A DNA stretch of 6,160 nucleotides. Origin: Bacteroidales bacterium. GTDB taxonomy: Bacteria; Bacteroidota; Bacteroidia; Bacteroidales; VadinHA17. Below the pieces are notes generated by a model. The model was not told where the DNA came from. It worked only from the letters and a program-made list of their open reading frames with translations, and searched no databases. The DNA lies in NCBI GenBank assembly GCA_017882245.1, contig JADGPV010000079.1, positions 1 through 6,160 on the forward strand, in the 5' to 3' direction. The first letter of the stretch is position 1; each line of letters opens with the position of its first letter. Below, piece by piece: positions 1 through 6,160 of this stretch. A program made the position numbers and the translations under genes.

Positions 1-1026
1 GTGATTCCTTCAAACACAACCACTCTCCGAAACCTGCCAGTGCAGGCACCGGTGACCCTTAAAAACGAAGATATTATTGCCAGCCCGGCTGAAACTCCGG
101 CCGCCACAACAATGATTTCGGACTTTGTACTACCGGAGGAGAACATCAGTGATGATATAACGCTTCCTTTAACAAATGATGAAATCACTGTGATCGCTTC
201 CGGACGGCTGACAGGCCAGAACAGTTATTCGGCACAGACACTGACCTCTGTTAAACCTGAAGCTCCAGAACAGAGATTTATTGTAGGCGCTTCAGTGTCT
301 CCTTCAATGGGTTTCTCCCCTTCAGAGCAGAATGCCCACATGGCTGAGCTTATCGGCAGCGAGAAAACAAGGCCGTCATATACGACAGGCCTCACCTTCG
401 GATATAAGTTGTCTCCACGCCTGACGATACAGTCAGGTATCGGGCTGGAATCGATAGGGCAGATTATCACAGGCATTGACGTATTTGCAGGTCTTTCAGA
501 TTTTTATTCTGCCAAGAGCAATTATCTGTACAGCGTTGAGACCGCCTCCGGAACAATACTGGCAGGGAATACGGATTTGTATCTGACTGACACCAAAAAC
601 AGGGTTGGATCTGTGATAGCCGCGAATATGGCTGATCCGTCAAAGTACAACCTCACGCAGGTAGGCAGTGATATTCATCAGGTATTCCGATACCTCGAGC
701 TGCCAATAGTTCTCAGGTACAAAATCATTGACCGTAAGGTCGGTCTTAACTTCTCCGGAGGGATGTCATACGGATACCTGGTTGACAATTACGCTTACAC
801 CAGAGACGGGTCAAACACGATTACGGTAGGTCGTACTGAAGGGGTGAACGTCCATAGCCTCAGCAGCCAGCTGGGCCTCGGGATGGAGTATAACATCTCC
901 TCCACTATCTCCTTTAACTTCGAGCCCGTCCTTAAATACTATGTCACCCCGGTCAGCAACTTCTACGGAACACTTTATAAACCTTACTCCCTGGGTTTCT
1001 TTTCAGGTATCTTCTTTAAATTCTGA
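1..1026 (+). CDS. Outer-membrane beta-barrel protein, PorT-like, 5' truncated by the window edge
   Basis: The visible 341 residues fall into two parts. Residues 1 to about 90 are a low-complexity stretch rich in Pro, Thr, Ser and acidic residues. From about residue 92 (RFIVGASVSPSMGF) to the end there are alternating hydrophobic/polar strands, with glycines and aromatic residues at strand ends, and the chain closes on Phe (FFSGIFFKF), as outer-membrane barrels do. The segment YLELPIVLRYK at 231-241 resembles the conserved strand of the Bacteroidota OMP_b-brl_2/PorT-type families. The frame is open to base 1, and the GTG there is unlikely to be the real start because no signal peptide follows it; the N-terminus is missing. 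In related Bacteroidota proteins (from memory) such a linker often follows a single membrane anchor, so the missing part may hold a cytoplasmic region and one transmembrane helix. The barrel has no recognisable enzymatic motif and its substrate or partner is unknown. Family-level call good; function unassigned. Confidence 0.8.
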   Translation: MIPSNTTTLRNLPVQAPVTLKNEDIIASPAETPAATTMISDFVLPEENISDDITLPLTNDEITVIASGRLTGQNSYSAQTLTSVKPEAPEQRFIVGASVSPSMGFSPSEQNAHMAELIGSEKTRPSYTTGLTFGYKLSPRLTIQSGIGLESIGQIITGIDVFAGLSDFYSAKSNYLYSVETASGTILAGNTDLYLTDTKNRVGSVIAANMADPSKYNLTQVGSDIHQVFRYLELPIVLRYKIIDRKVGLNFSGGMSYGYLVDNYAYTRDGSNTITVGRTEGVNVHSLSSQLGLGMEYNISSTISFNFEPVLKYYVTPVSNFYGTLYKPYSLGFFSGIFFKF

Positions 1027-1060
1027 AAAGCATATATTCACTCTTCCATTTCCTTCTCTG

Positions 1061-1088
1061 AACGCAATAGTTTCGCTATTTTTGCGTT
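1061..1088. repeat. Imperfect inverted repeat (hairpin) in the barrel-transglycosylase gap
   Basis: AACGCA at 1061-1066 pairs with TGCGTT at 1083-1088, and ATAG at 1067-1070 pairs with CTAT at 1076-1079. This leaves a 5-base loop (1071-1075) and a 3-base T bulge (1080-1082). It lies 34 bases after the barrel stop codon, so it could end that transcript, but only three Ts follow the stem, which is poor for an intrinsic terminator. Its 3' arm contains the predicted -7 box of the next gene, so an operator-like role is the alternative. The pairing is seen directly; either function is inference. Confidence 0.4.
1077..1084 (+). promoter_or_regulatory. Bacteroidota-type -7 box before the transglycosylase gene
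   Basis: TATTTTTG matches the Bacteroidota primary-sigma -7 consensus TAnnTTTG exactly and lies 24 bases before the ATG at 1109. No clear -33 TTTG is present at the expected 19-21 base spacing; the nearest is a TTTC around 1049-1052. Six bases after the box comes TAAAATTTA (1091-1099), which is also found downstream of the second -7 box in this window. It would drive the transglycosylase and, by its short spacing, uvrA. The consensus is established knowledge; activity here is inferred. Confidence 0.45.
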
Positions 1089-1108
1089 TCTAAAATTTAC
1101 GTCAAGTC

Positions 1109-2047
1109 ATGAAAGTTAATATAGGGAAGGCAGCATTAGGAACCCTGTTGCTGCTCAGCGCCGGTTTTATTATTACCCTGCTCGTTTCAGCCGACGATCA
1201 GCAAAATGCACCTACTGATTATGAGGAAGGTACTTATGCTGCATCATCCTGGGATTTACCCGAAACTGTCTCATTTGCAGGCGAGGAGTTGCCTCTTCAG
1301 AATTTCGACACACATGAAAGCCTTGACAGGGAGCTTAATGCAACTGCCTACAGGCATGGCTCTACTATTCTCACAATGAAAAGGGCCGGACGCTACTTTC
1401 CCGAAATTGAAAAGATTTTAAAAGAAAATGGCATACCTGATGACTTCAAGTATCTCGCCTGCGCGGAGAGCGACCTCAGCAACGTTGTATCTCCCTCGGG
1501 GGCAACAGGATTCTGGCAGATAATGGAAAATACGGGGAAGGAGTTCGGAATGACGATCAACAAGGAGGTTGATGACCGGTATAACCTTCAGCAGTCCACT
1601 CTCTTTGCGTGCCACTATTTCAGAACAGCATACGAACGATACGGCAGCTGGACCATGGCTGCAGCATCATACAACAACGGTTTCAGCGGACTGGATGAGC
1701 AGGTAGACGTACAGAAAGAGACCAACTACTATAACCTCCTTCTTAATGACGAGACAGCACGGTATCTATTTCGTATTGCAGCGCTCAAACTTGTAATGTC
1801 TGAACCTTTAAAATACGGACTTGAAATCACACCGGAAGATCTTTACATGCCGATTCCCTATACAGCAGTAAAAGTAGACACGACCGTGACCAGCTTTGAG
1901 CAGTTCTCAAGACAATTTGACACTAACTATAAGATGCTTAAATTTCTCAATCCCTGGCTCCGCAAGCCTTTCCTTACAAATGACGATGGTAGGGAGTATA
2001 TCATCAGGGTGCCTGTTAAGGGTGCAAGGCTTTCCTCCGGATTATAG
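1109..2047 (+). CDS. Membrane-anchored or secreted lytic transglycosylase (SLT domain, MltD-like)
   Basis: A 312-residue peptidoglycan lytic transglycosylase, expected to cleave the MurNAc-GlcNAc bond in the periplasm and leave 1,6-anhydroMurNAc ends. Residues 8-28 form a hydrophobic N-terminal segment after two Lys; VSA at 26-28 could be a signal peptidase I site, otherwise it is an anchor. There is no lipobox Cys. The SLT domain spans roughly 85-210: the catalytic Glu is E120 in the AES motif, followed by GATGFWQIM at 131-139, VDDRYN at 154-159 and AAASYNNG at 184-191, the usual motif order of family 1 (Slt/MltD-type) enzymes. The C-terminal 60 residues (PYTAVKVDTTVTSFEQF, then LNPWLRKPFL) match the segment that follows the SLT domain in Bacteroidota MltD-like proteins and looks like a degenerate LysM-type region; no canonical LysM repeats are seen. 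uvrA starts 8 bases after the stop, so the two are probably cotranscribed. ATG 1109 is chosen because the signal segment begins there. Confidence 0.9.
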   Translation: MKVNIGKAALGTLLLLSAGFIITLLVSADDQQNAPTDYEEGTYAASSWDLPETVSFAGEELPLQNFDTHESLDRELNATAYRHGSTILTMKRAGRYFPEIEKILKENGIPDDFKYLACAESDLSNVVSPSGATGFWQIMENTGKEFGMTINKEVDDRYNLQQSTLFACHYFRTAYERYGSWTMAAASYNNGFSGLDEQVDVQKETNYYNLLLNDETARYLFRIAALKLVMSEPLKYGLEITPEDLYMPIPYTAVKVDTTVTSFEQFSRQFDTNYKMLKFLNPWLRKPFLTNDDGREYIIRVPVKGARLSSGL

Positions 2048-2055
2048 AATATCCT

Positions 2056-4884
2056 ATGCCAGAGCGCAGGGATGAGATAAGAGTTTATGGTGCGAGGGTT
2101 CATAACCTGCGCAATATAAGCCTCACTGTACCGCGCAATGAACTTGTGGTGATAACTGGGCTTAGCGGCAGCGGCAAGTCATCACTTGCTTTCGATACTA
2201 TCTATGCTGAGGGCCAGAGAAGGTATATGGAGACTCTGTCAGCATATGCGCGTCAGTTCCTTGGCGGCATGGAAAGGCCTGATGTTGATCGTATTACAGG
2301 CCTGAGCCCGGTAATATCCATTGAACAGAAGACCACCAACAAGAATCCCAGATCAACGGTGGGCACAATCACCGAGATCTATGACTTCCTCAGGCTGCTT
2401 TATGCCCGTGCTGCCGATGCTTACTCATGGGAGTCGGGAGAGAAGATGGTAAAGTATACCGATGACCAGATCCTTGATCTCGTTACAACGAGATACGAGG
2501 ATAAGAAGATTTATGTTCTGGCCCCTCTGATCAAGGGAAGGAAAGGTCATTATAAGGAGCTGTTCGAACAACTGAGACGCAAGGGATTTCTCTGGGCCCG
2601 CATTGACGGTGAGCTGAAGGAGATCATTTCCGGACTGAAGCTTGACAGGTATAAGTCACATTTTATTGAACTGGTCATAGATAAATTTCAGGTCGGGCAT
2701 GTGACTCCGAAGAGACTTCATGATGCAGTTCAACTGGCTCTTGATCAGGGTGAAGGTGTCATGATGGTACTTGAAGCTGACGGGAATGAATACCGTTACT
2801 ACAGCCGCCATCTGATGAGTCCAGTGACAGGACTGTCATATAACGAACCTGCCCCCCATACATTCTCATTCAATTCTCCTCAGGGAGCTTGTCCGCACTG
2901 TAACGGTCTGGGCGAGATCTCAGAGGTCGATGTAAAAAGGATGATGCCTGATCCTGATCTCAGCATTCGTCGCGGAGGAATAGAACCAATCGGCAAATAC
3001 CGCAATATCTGGATATTCTGGATGATAGAGGCGCTGGCAGAGAAGTACGATTTTACAGTAGACACACCGGTTAAGGATATACCTGAAGATGCGCTTAACA
3101 AGATCTTTTTCGGTTCTGATGAGGTGCTGAAACTCTCAAACACCCCGCTGGGCATTACTTCGAACTACTTCATGACCTTTGAGGGGGTAGTCAATTATGT
3201 CGGAAACCAGGAGGTTGTAAGTGGACGCAAAGCTAACGGTAAAGGGAGGGATCAATATGTCCGATACCATGTATGTCCTGAATGCGGGGGCACACGGCTG
3301 AAGAAAGAGGCCTTATGGTTCCGGATCGGAGGAAAAAATATCGGCGAGCTTGCAGCTATGGATCTTACTGAGCTGAAGAATTTCCTGGAGAATGCCACGG
3401 ATGGGATGTCTGACCGACAGAAGAAGATCGCAACAGAGATACTTAAGGAGATACTTTCAAGACTTGGCTTTATGCTTGACGTAGGGCTTGACTACCTTTC
3501 ACTGAACAGGGGAGCGAGGACGCTTTCAGGAGGTGAGAGCCAGCGCATCCGTCTGGCAACGCAGATAGGGTCGAAGCTGGTCAATGTCCTGTATATCCTG
3601 GATGAGCCGAGCATAGGATTGCATCAGCGTGACAACCGAAGGCTCATACATGCACTGCGTGACCTGCGCGATGCCGGCAATTCAGTGATTGTGGTTGAGC
3701 ATGACAGAGAAATGATCCTCAGCGCAGATCATGTCATTGACATGGGTCCCGGTGCCGGTGTCCACGGCGGGACTGTTGTGGCTGAAGGATCACCGGCACA
3801 AATACTTGAAGCTGACACACTTACTGCTCAATATCTCAGTGGTCGCATGAAGATACCTGCTCCGCTAAAGCGCAGAAAAGGGAACGGTAAAAGCCTTACC
3901 ATCACCGGAGCTAAGGGCAATAACCTGAGAGAGGTGACGATGACTGTGCCTCTGGGAACATTCATATGCGTGACAGGGGTGTCCGGCAGCGGCAAGTCAT
4001 CACTCATAAACCAGACGCTGCATCCTGCGCTGGCACACACACTGCATGGTGCCGGGAGGATACCTTTACCCTACAGAGAGATCACAGGAATAGAAAATAT
4101 CGACAAGGTCATAGAAGTTGATCAGGCCCCTATCGGACGCACTCCGCGTTCAAATCCTGCCACTTACACCGGCGTCTTCTCCGACATTCGAAACCTCTTT
4201 GCCATGACCCCTGACGCAAAGATAAGGGGCTTCAGTGCCGGACGGTTCTCCTTCAACACACGGGGAGGCAGATGCGAAGGATGCGAGGGAGCAGGGGTGA
4301 AAACCATCGAGATGAACTTCCTTCCTGATGTATATGTGATGTGTACCGACTGCAGCGGAAAACGCTATAACAGGGAGACTCTCGAAGTTAAGTATAAGGG
4401 CAGATCAATTAATGATGTTCTTGAGATGACTATCAACGACTCGGTTGAGTTTTTCAAGGGTATACCTTCGATATACCATAAGATCAAAACGCTGCAGGAT
4501 GTGGGATTGGGTTATGTAAGGCTGGGTCAACCCTCGACGACCCTTTCAGGCGGCGAATCACAGCGGGTCAAGCTTGCCACAGAGCTTTCACGGCGTGATA
4601 CCGGCCGCACACTTTATATCCTTGACGAACCGACGACAGGGCTTCACTTTGATGATGTAAGAGTGCTGCTTGAGGTGCTTGACCGTCTCGTGGACAGAGG
4701 CAATACAGTCATAGTCATTGAGCACAATATGGATGTGATTAAAGTGGCAGATTTCATCGTTGATCTTGGCAGGGAAGGCGGCCGGGGGGGAGGGGAGATA
4801 ATGTTCTCGGGCACTCCTGAAGAACTGGCGAAGCTGAAAGATAATTATACTGGCAATTTTCTTGCCACCGTGCTGAAACATTAG
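2056..4884 (+). CDS. uvrA: Excinuclease ABC subunit A (UvrA)
   Basis: UvrA is the DNA-damage-recognition ATPase of nucleotide excision repair; its dimer loads UvrB at lesions. The 942 residues match the usual length (E. coli 940) and all landmarks occur in order. First nucleotide-binding half: Walker A GLSGSGKS at 35-42, UvrB-binding region about 118-255, CPECGGTRL with C407/C410, signature LSGGESQR at 490-497, Walker B YILDEP with D516/E517. Second half: Walker A GVSGSGKS at 641-648, C4 zinc finger C740/C743/C763/C766, signature LSGGESQR at 830-837, Walker B with D857/E858. An intact UvrB-binding region argues for true UvrA, not the shortened UvrA2 class. One oddity: in the first zinc module C279 and C282 are present, but the positions matching E. 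coli C253 and C256 are S255 and T258. The C-terminal glycine loop reads DLGREGGRGGGE where E. coli has DLGPEGGSGGGE. ATG 2056 has no Shine-Dalgarno, normal for this phylum. No LexA-type operator is seen. Confidence 0.98.
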   Translation: MPERRDEIRVYGARVHNLRNISLTVPRNELVVITGLSGSGKSSLAFDTIYAEGQRRYMETLSAYARQFLGGMERPDVDRITGLSPVISIEQKTTNKNPRSTVGTITEIYDFLRLLYARAADAYSWESGEKMVKYTDDQILDLVTTRYEDKKIYVLAPLIKGRKGHYKELFEQLRRKGFLWARIDGELKEIISGLKLDRYKSHFIELVIDKFQVGHVTPKRLHDAVQLALDQGEGVMMVLEADGNEYRYYSRHLMSPVTGLSYNEPAPHTFSFNSPQGACPHCNGLGEISEVDVKRMMPDPDLSIRRGGIEPIGKYRNIWIFWMIEALAEKYDFTVDTPVKDIPEDALNKIFFGSDEVLKLSNTPLGITSNYFMTFEGVVNYVGNQEVVSGRKANGKGRDQYVRYHVCPECGGTRLKKEALWFRIGGKNIGELAAMDLTELKNFLENATDGMSDRQKKIATEILKEILSRLGFMLDVGLDYLSLNRGARTLSGGESQRIRLATQIGSKLVNVLYILDEPSIGLHQRDNRRLIHALRDLRDAGNSVIVVEHDREMILSADHVIDMGPGAGVHGGTVVAEGSPAQILEADTLTAQYLSGRMKIPAPLKRRKGNGKSLTITGAKGNNLREVTMTVPLGTFICVTGVSGSGKSSLINQTLHPALAHTLHGAGRIPLPYREITGIENIDKVIEVDQAPIGRTPRSNPATYTGVFSDIRNLFAMTPDAKIRGFSAGRFSFNTRGGRCEGCEGAGVKTIEMNFLPDVYVMCTDCSGKRYNRETLEVKYKGRSINDVLEMTINDSVEFFKGIPSIYHKIKTLQDVGLGYVRLGQPSTTLSGGESQRVKLATELSRRDTGRTLYILDEPTTGLHFDDVRVLLEVLDRLVDRGNTVIVIEHNMDVIKVADFIVDLGREGGRGGGEIMFSGTPEELAKLKDNYTGNFLATVLKH

Positions 4885-4891
4885 AAAAGAT

Positions 4892-4899
4892 TATATTTG
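4892..4899 (+). promoter_or_regulatory. Bacteroidota-type -7 box before the LOG-family gene
   Basis: TATATTTG is an exact match to TAnnTTTG, 7 bases after the uvrA stop and 20 bases before the LOG start codon. No TTTG -33 element sits at the expected spacing; the upstream bases are the end of uvrA. Seven bases downstream is TAAAATTTA (4907-4915), the same 9-mer that follows the -7 box at 1077-1084. It suggests that the LOG gene has its own promoter as well as possible read-through from uvrA. Activity is inferred. Confidence 0.45.
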
Positions 4900-4919
4900 A
4901 ACTTCTTAAAATTTAACAT

Positions 4920-5630
4920 ATGGACGAATCCACAGACCTGATAAAAGAAGCGTTTGAGCCTAAAACATGGAATGAGATACATATACAGGACTCATGGCGG
5001 GTTTTCAAGATAATATCCGAGCTTGTTGAGGGTTATGAAAAAATGTCTCGTATCGGCCCAAGTGTTGCTATATTCGGATCTGCACGCACTCACTTCAATG
5101 ACAAACATTACAAGCTTGCGGAAGAGATTGCATTCAGCCTGGTGCAAAAGGGTTATGGCGTTATAACCGGAGGCGGACCTGGCATTATGGAAGCTGCCAA
5201 TAAGGGCGCCAAAAAGGGCAAAGGCAAATCAGCAGGAATAAATATTGACCTCCCTTTTGAGCAAAAACCGAATCAGTATATCGATCGTGACAAGCTCATT
5301 ACTTTTGACCACTTTTTTGTGCGCAAGGTCATGTTCATGAAGTATTCCCAGGGATTTATCGTTCTGCCAGGCGGCTTCGGGACTTTTGACGAATTGTTTG
5401 AAGCAATAACACTGATACAGACTAAAAAGATCGGTCGCTTCCCTATTGTCCTTGTAGGGTCAGAGTATTGGTCAGGCTTACTGGAATGGATCACCAAGGT
5501 TATGATGGAAGAGGAAAATAATATCTCTCCTGATGACCTTAACATCTTCAGGCTGGTTGACACTGCCGAAGAGGCCGTGGCTTACATAGATCAATTCTAC
5601 TCAAGATTCCTGCTCAGCCCGAACTTCTGA
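4920..5630 (+). CDS. LOG-family TIGR00730 protein (nucleoside 5'-monophosphate phosphoribohydrolase)
   Basis: A 236-residue Rossmann-fold protein of the LOG/TIGR00730 family. Characterised members cleave the N-glycosidic bond of cytokinin ribotides or purine nucleoside monophosphates, releasing base and ribose 5-phosphate in the cytoplasm; older annotations call them lysine decarboxylases, which is unsupported. The fold begins at about residue 48 (VAIFGSAR). The diagnostic motifs are GGGPGIMEAANKGA at 84-97 (phosphate-binding loop), FFVRK at 132-136 with R135, and PGGFGTFDE at 150-158 with E158, the expected Arg/Glu pair and PGGxGTxxE signature. The first 45 residues, with W17 and W26, form an N-terminal extension absent from minimal plant LOGs but, from memory, common in the Bacteroidota subgroup. 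ATG 4920 lies in an A/T-rich leader without a Shine-Dalgarno. The gene follows uvrA by 35 bases and faces smpB 12 bases away. The true substrate in this organism is unknown: cytokinin-type, AMP/GMP and other ribotides are all possible. Confidence 0.92.
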   Translation: MDESTDLIKEAFEPKTWNEIHIQDSWRVFKIISELVEGYEKMSRIGPSVAIFGSARTHFNDKHYKLAEEIAFSLVQKGYGVITGGGPGIMEAANKGAKKGKGKSAGINIDLPFEQKPNQYIDRDKLITFDHFFVRKVMFMKYSQGFIVLPGGFGTFDELFEAITLIQTKKIGRFPIVLVGSEYWSGLLEWITKVMMEEENNISPDDLNIFRLVDTAEEAVAYIDQFYSRFLLSPNF

Positions 5631-5642
5631 TTCTAAGTTGTT

Positions 5643-6110
5643 TTACCTGTTCCTTTCCTTGACGTGATGATCCATCTCACGTTCAGAGTCTCTTTTCTTG
5701 ATGCCCTCGCGCTTGTCATACTGTTTTTTACCCTTTGCCAGCGCTATTTCTGCTTTGGCCAGTCCGCGGTCATTGATAAAGACTTTAGTAACAATGATAG
5801 TGAGCCCTGTTTCATTAACCTTCCTTTCCCACTTTTTCAGCTCCCTTTTGGTCATCAGCAGCTTACGTTCACCGAGCGGATCATGATTGTTGATATTACC
5901 CCAGTAATATTCTGATATATGCATTCCTGTTACAAATAGTTCCCCGTTGCGGAATGCACAGAATGAATCAGTCAGGTTGGCCTTGCCGGCTCGTATTGAC
6001 TTGATCTCAGTGCCGCTGAGCTTGATACCGGCAATGAGCTTCTCAAGGAATTCATAGTCATGTGATGCCCTTCGGTTCCTGATAACGATATTGCTGGTGT
6101 CGCTCCTCAT
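5643..6110 (-). CDS. smpB: SsrA-binding protein SmpB
   Basis: SmpB binds tmRNA (SsrA) and delivers it to stalled ribosomes for trans-translation. Numbered from the ATG at 6110, the 155 residues show the family landmarks in order: NRRASHDYEFLE at 12-23, GTEIKSIRAGKANL at 33-46, the NNHDP box at 74-78, RKLLMTKREL at 82-91, and the basic C-terminal tail GKKQYDKREGIKKRD at 127-141, whose DKR and KKRD parts enter the decoding centre and mRNA channel. Length is near the usual 150-160. GTG at 6113 immediately precedes the ATG, so a start one codon earlier (156 residues) is possible; ATG is preferred because it needs no rarer start and nothing conserved is lost. No Shine-Dalgarno is seen. A probable minus-strand gene end lies 8 bases upstream of this ATG, suggesting an operon. 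The stop faces the LOG stop with only 12 bases between. The ssrA gene itself is not in this window. Confidence 0.96.
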   Translation of the reverse strand: MRSDTSNIVIRNRRASHDYEFLEKLIAGIKLSGTEIKSIRAGKANLTDSFCAFRNGELFVTGMHISEYYWGNINNHDPLGERKLLMTKRELKKWERKVNETGLTIIVTKVFINDRGLAKAEIALAKGKKQYDKREGIKKRDSEREMDHHVKERNR

Positions 6111-6118
6111 CACGGGAT

Positions 6119-6160
6119 TTAGGCGAACAGGGAAAAATAGATCATCTCGGTGAGGCGGGA
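6119..6160 (-). CDS. Possible C-terminal end of an unidentified gene upstream of smpB
   Basis: Read on the minus strand from the window edge, one frame gives SRLTEMIYFSLFA followed by TAA (6119-6121), ending 8 bases before the smpB ATG. Such tight same-strand packing is typical of an operon. Of the other two minus-strand frames, one meets a stop within six codons and the other runs into smpB without a start codon before its own. Thirteen residues are too few to name a family; the hydrophobic end would suit a membrane or globular protein equally well. Confidence 0.35.
   Translation of the reverse strand, partial: SRLTEMIYFSLFA

Noticed and set aside
1..3. GTG at the first base as the start codon of the barrel protein
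   Set aside because: The frame is open to the window edge and no signal sequence follows; this is a truncated gene, not a true start.
2880..3155. Minus-strand open frame of 91 codons inside uvrA
   Set aside because: It lies wholly opposite strongly conserved uvrA coding sequence, resembles no family, and has no promoter or spacing of its own.
4588..4881. Minus-strand open frame of 97 codons opposite the 3' end of uvrA
   Set aside because: It is antisense to the second signature and Walker B region; its composition is explained as the complement of conserved codons.
2056..4884. UvrA2-type or drug-resistance ABC protein instead of UvrA
   Set aside because: Full length, an intact UvrB-binding region and both complete ATPase halves fit canonical UvrA.
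5622..5644. Weak hairpin AACTT/AAGTT followed by four Ts as a terminator for the LOG gene
   Set aside because: The stem is only five pairs with one G-C and an 8-base loop, and part of it is the LOG coding end; too weak to call.
5664..5915. Plus-strand open frame of 83 codons with a hydrophobic N-terminus opposite smpB
   Set aside because: It could look like a small membrane protein, but its hydrophobicity is the complement of the Lys/Glu/Arg-rich SmpB tail, and SmpB is clearly the real gene.
6132..6139. Minus-strand TATTTTTC as a -7 box for smpB
   Set aside because: It matches TAnnTTTG at all fixed positions but the last, lies within the probable end of the upstream gene, and has no -33 element; operon transcription explains smpB as well.
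1..6160. A novel defence, mobile or biosynthetic system in the window
   Set aside because: Every sizeable gene belongs to a well-known core family, packing is tight, and there are no repeats, integrase or transposase motifs or abrupt composition shifts.

Overview
The window looks like ordinary chromosomal DNA from a member of the Bacteroidota, probably Bacteroidales-like. The reasons are the style of the proteins (a PorT-like outer-membrane barrel ending in Phe, an MltD-like transglycosylase with the C-terminal segment usual in this phylum, a LOG protein with the N-terminal extension common there), the near-absence of Shine-Dalgarno sequences, A/T-rich leaders, and two good matches to the Bacteroidota -7 promoter box TAnnTTTG. 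This placement rests on recognition, not on a database search.

Layout from left to right. Positions 1-1026 (+) hold the C-terminal part of an outer-membrane beta-barrel protein whose true start lies before the window. An 82-base gap follows, with a hairpin and a probable promoter. Next come a membrane-anchored or secreted lytic transglycosylase (1109-2047, +) and, 8 bases later, uvrA (2056-4884, +), probably on one transcript. A 35-base gap with a second -7 box leads to a LOG-family (TIGR00730) nucleotide phosphoribohydrolase (4920-5630, +). Twelve bases beyond its stop, and converging on it, is smpB (5643-6110, -). The last 42 bases probably carry the end of another minus-strand gene lying just upstream of smpB. 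No gap exceeds about 80 bases, so there is no unexplained gene-free stretch.

The genes are housekeeping functions rather than one pathway: envelope (barrel, transglycosylase), DNA repair (UvrA, the damage-sensing ATPase of nucleotide excision repair), nucleotide metabolism (LOG) and ribosome rescue (SmpB, partner of tmRNA). I see no mobile element, CRISPR array, tRNA or rRNA, and no sign of a new multi-gene system. The points most worth a second look are small: UvrA lacks the first cysteine pair of its N-terminal-half zinc module; the two promoters share a -7 box followed by the same 9-base leader element; and the barrel protein carries a long Pro/Thr-rich segment before its barrel, suggesting an unusual N-terminal architecture beyond the window edge.
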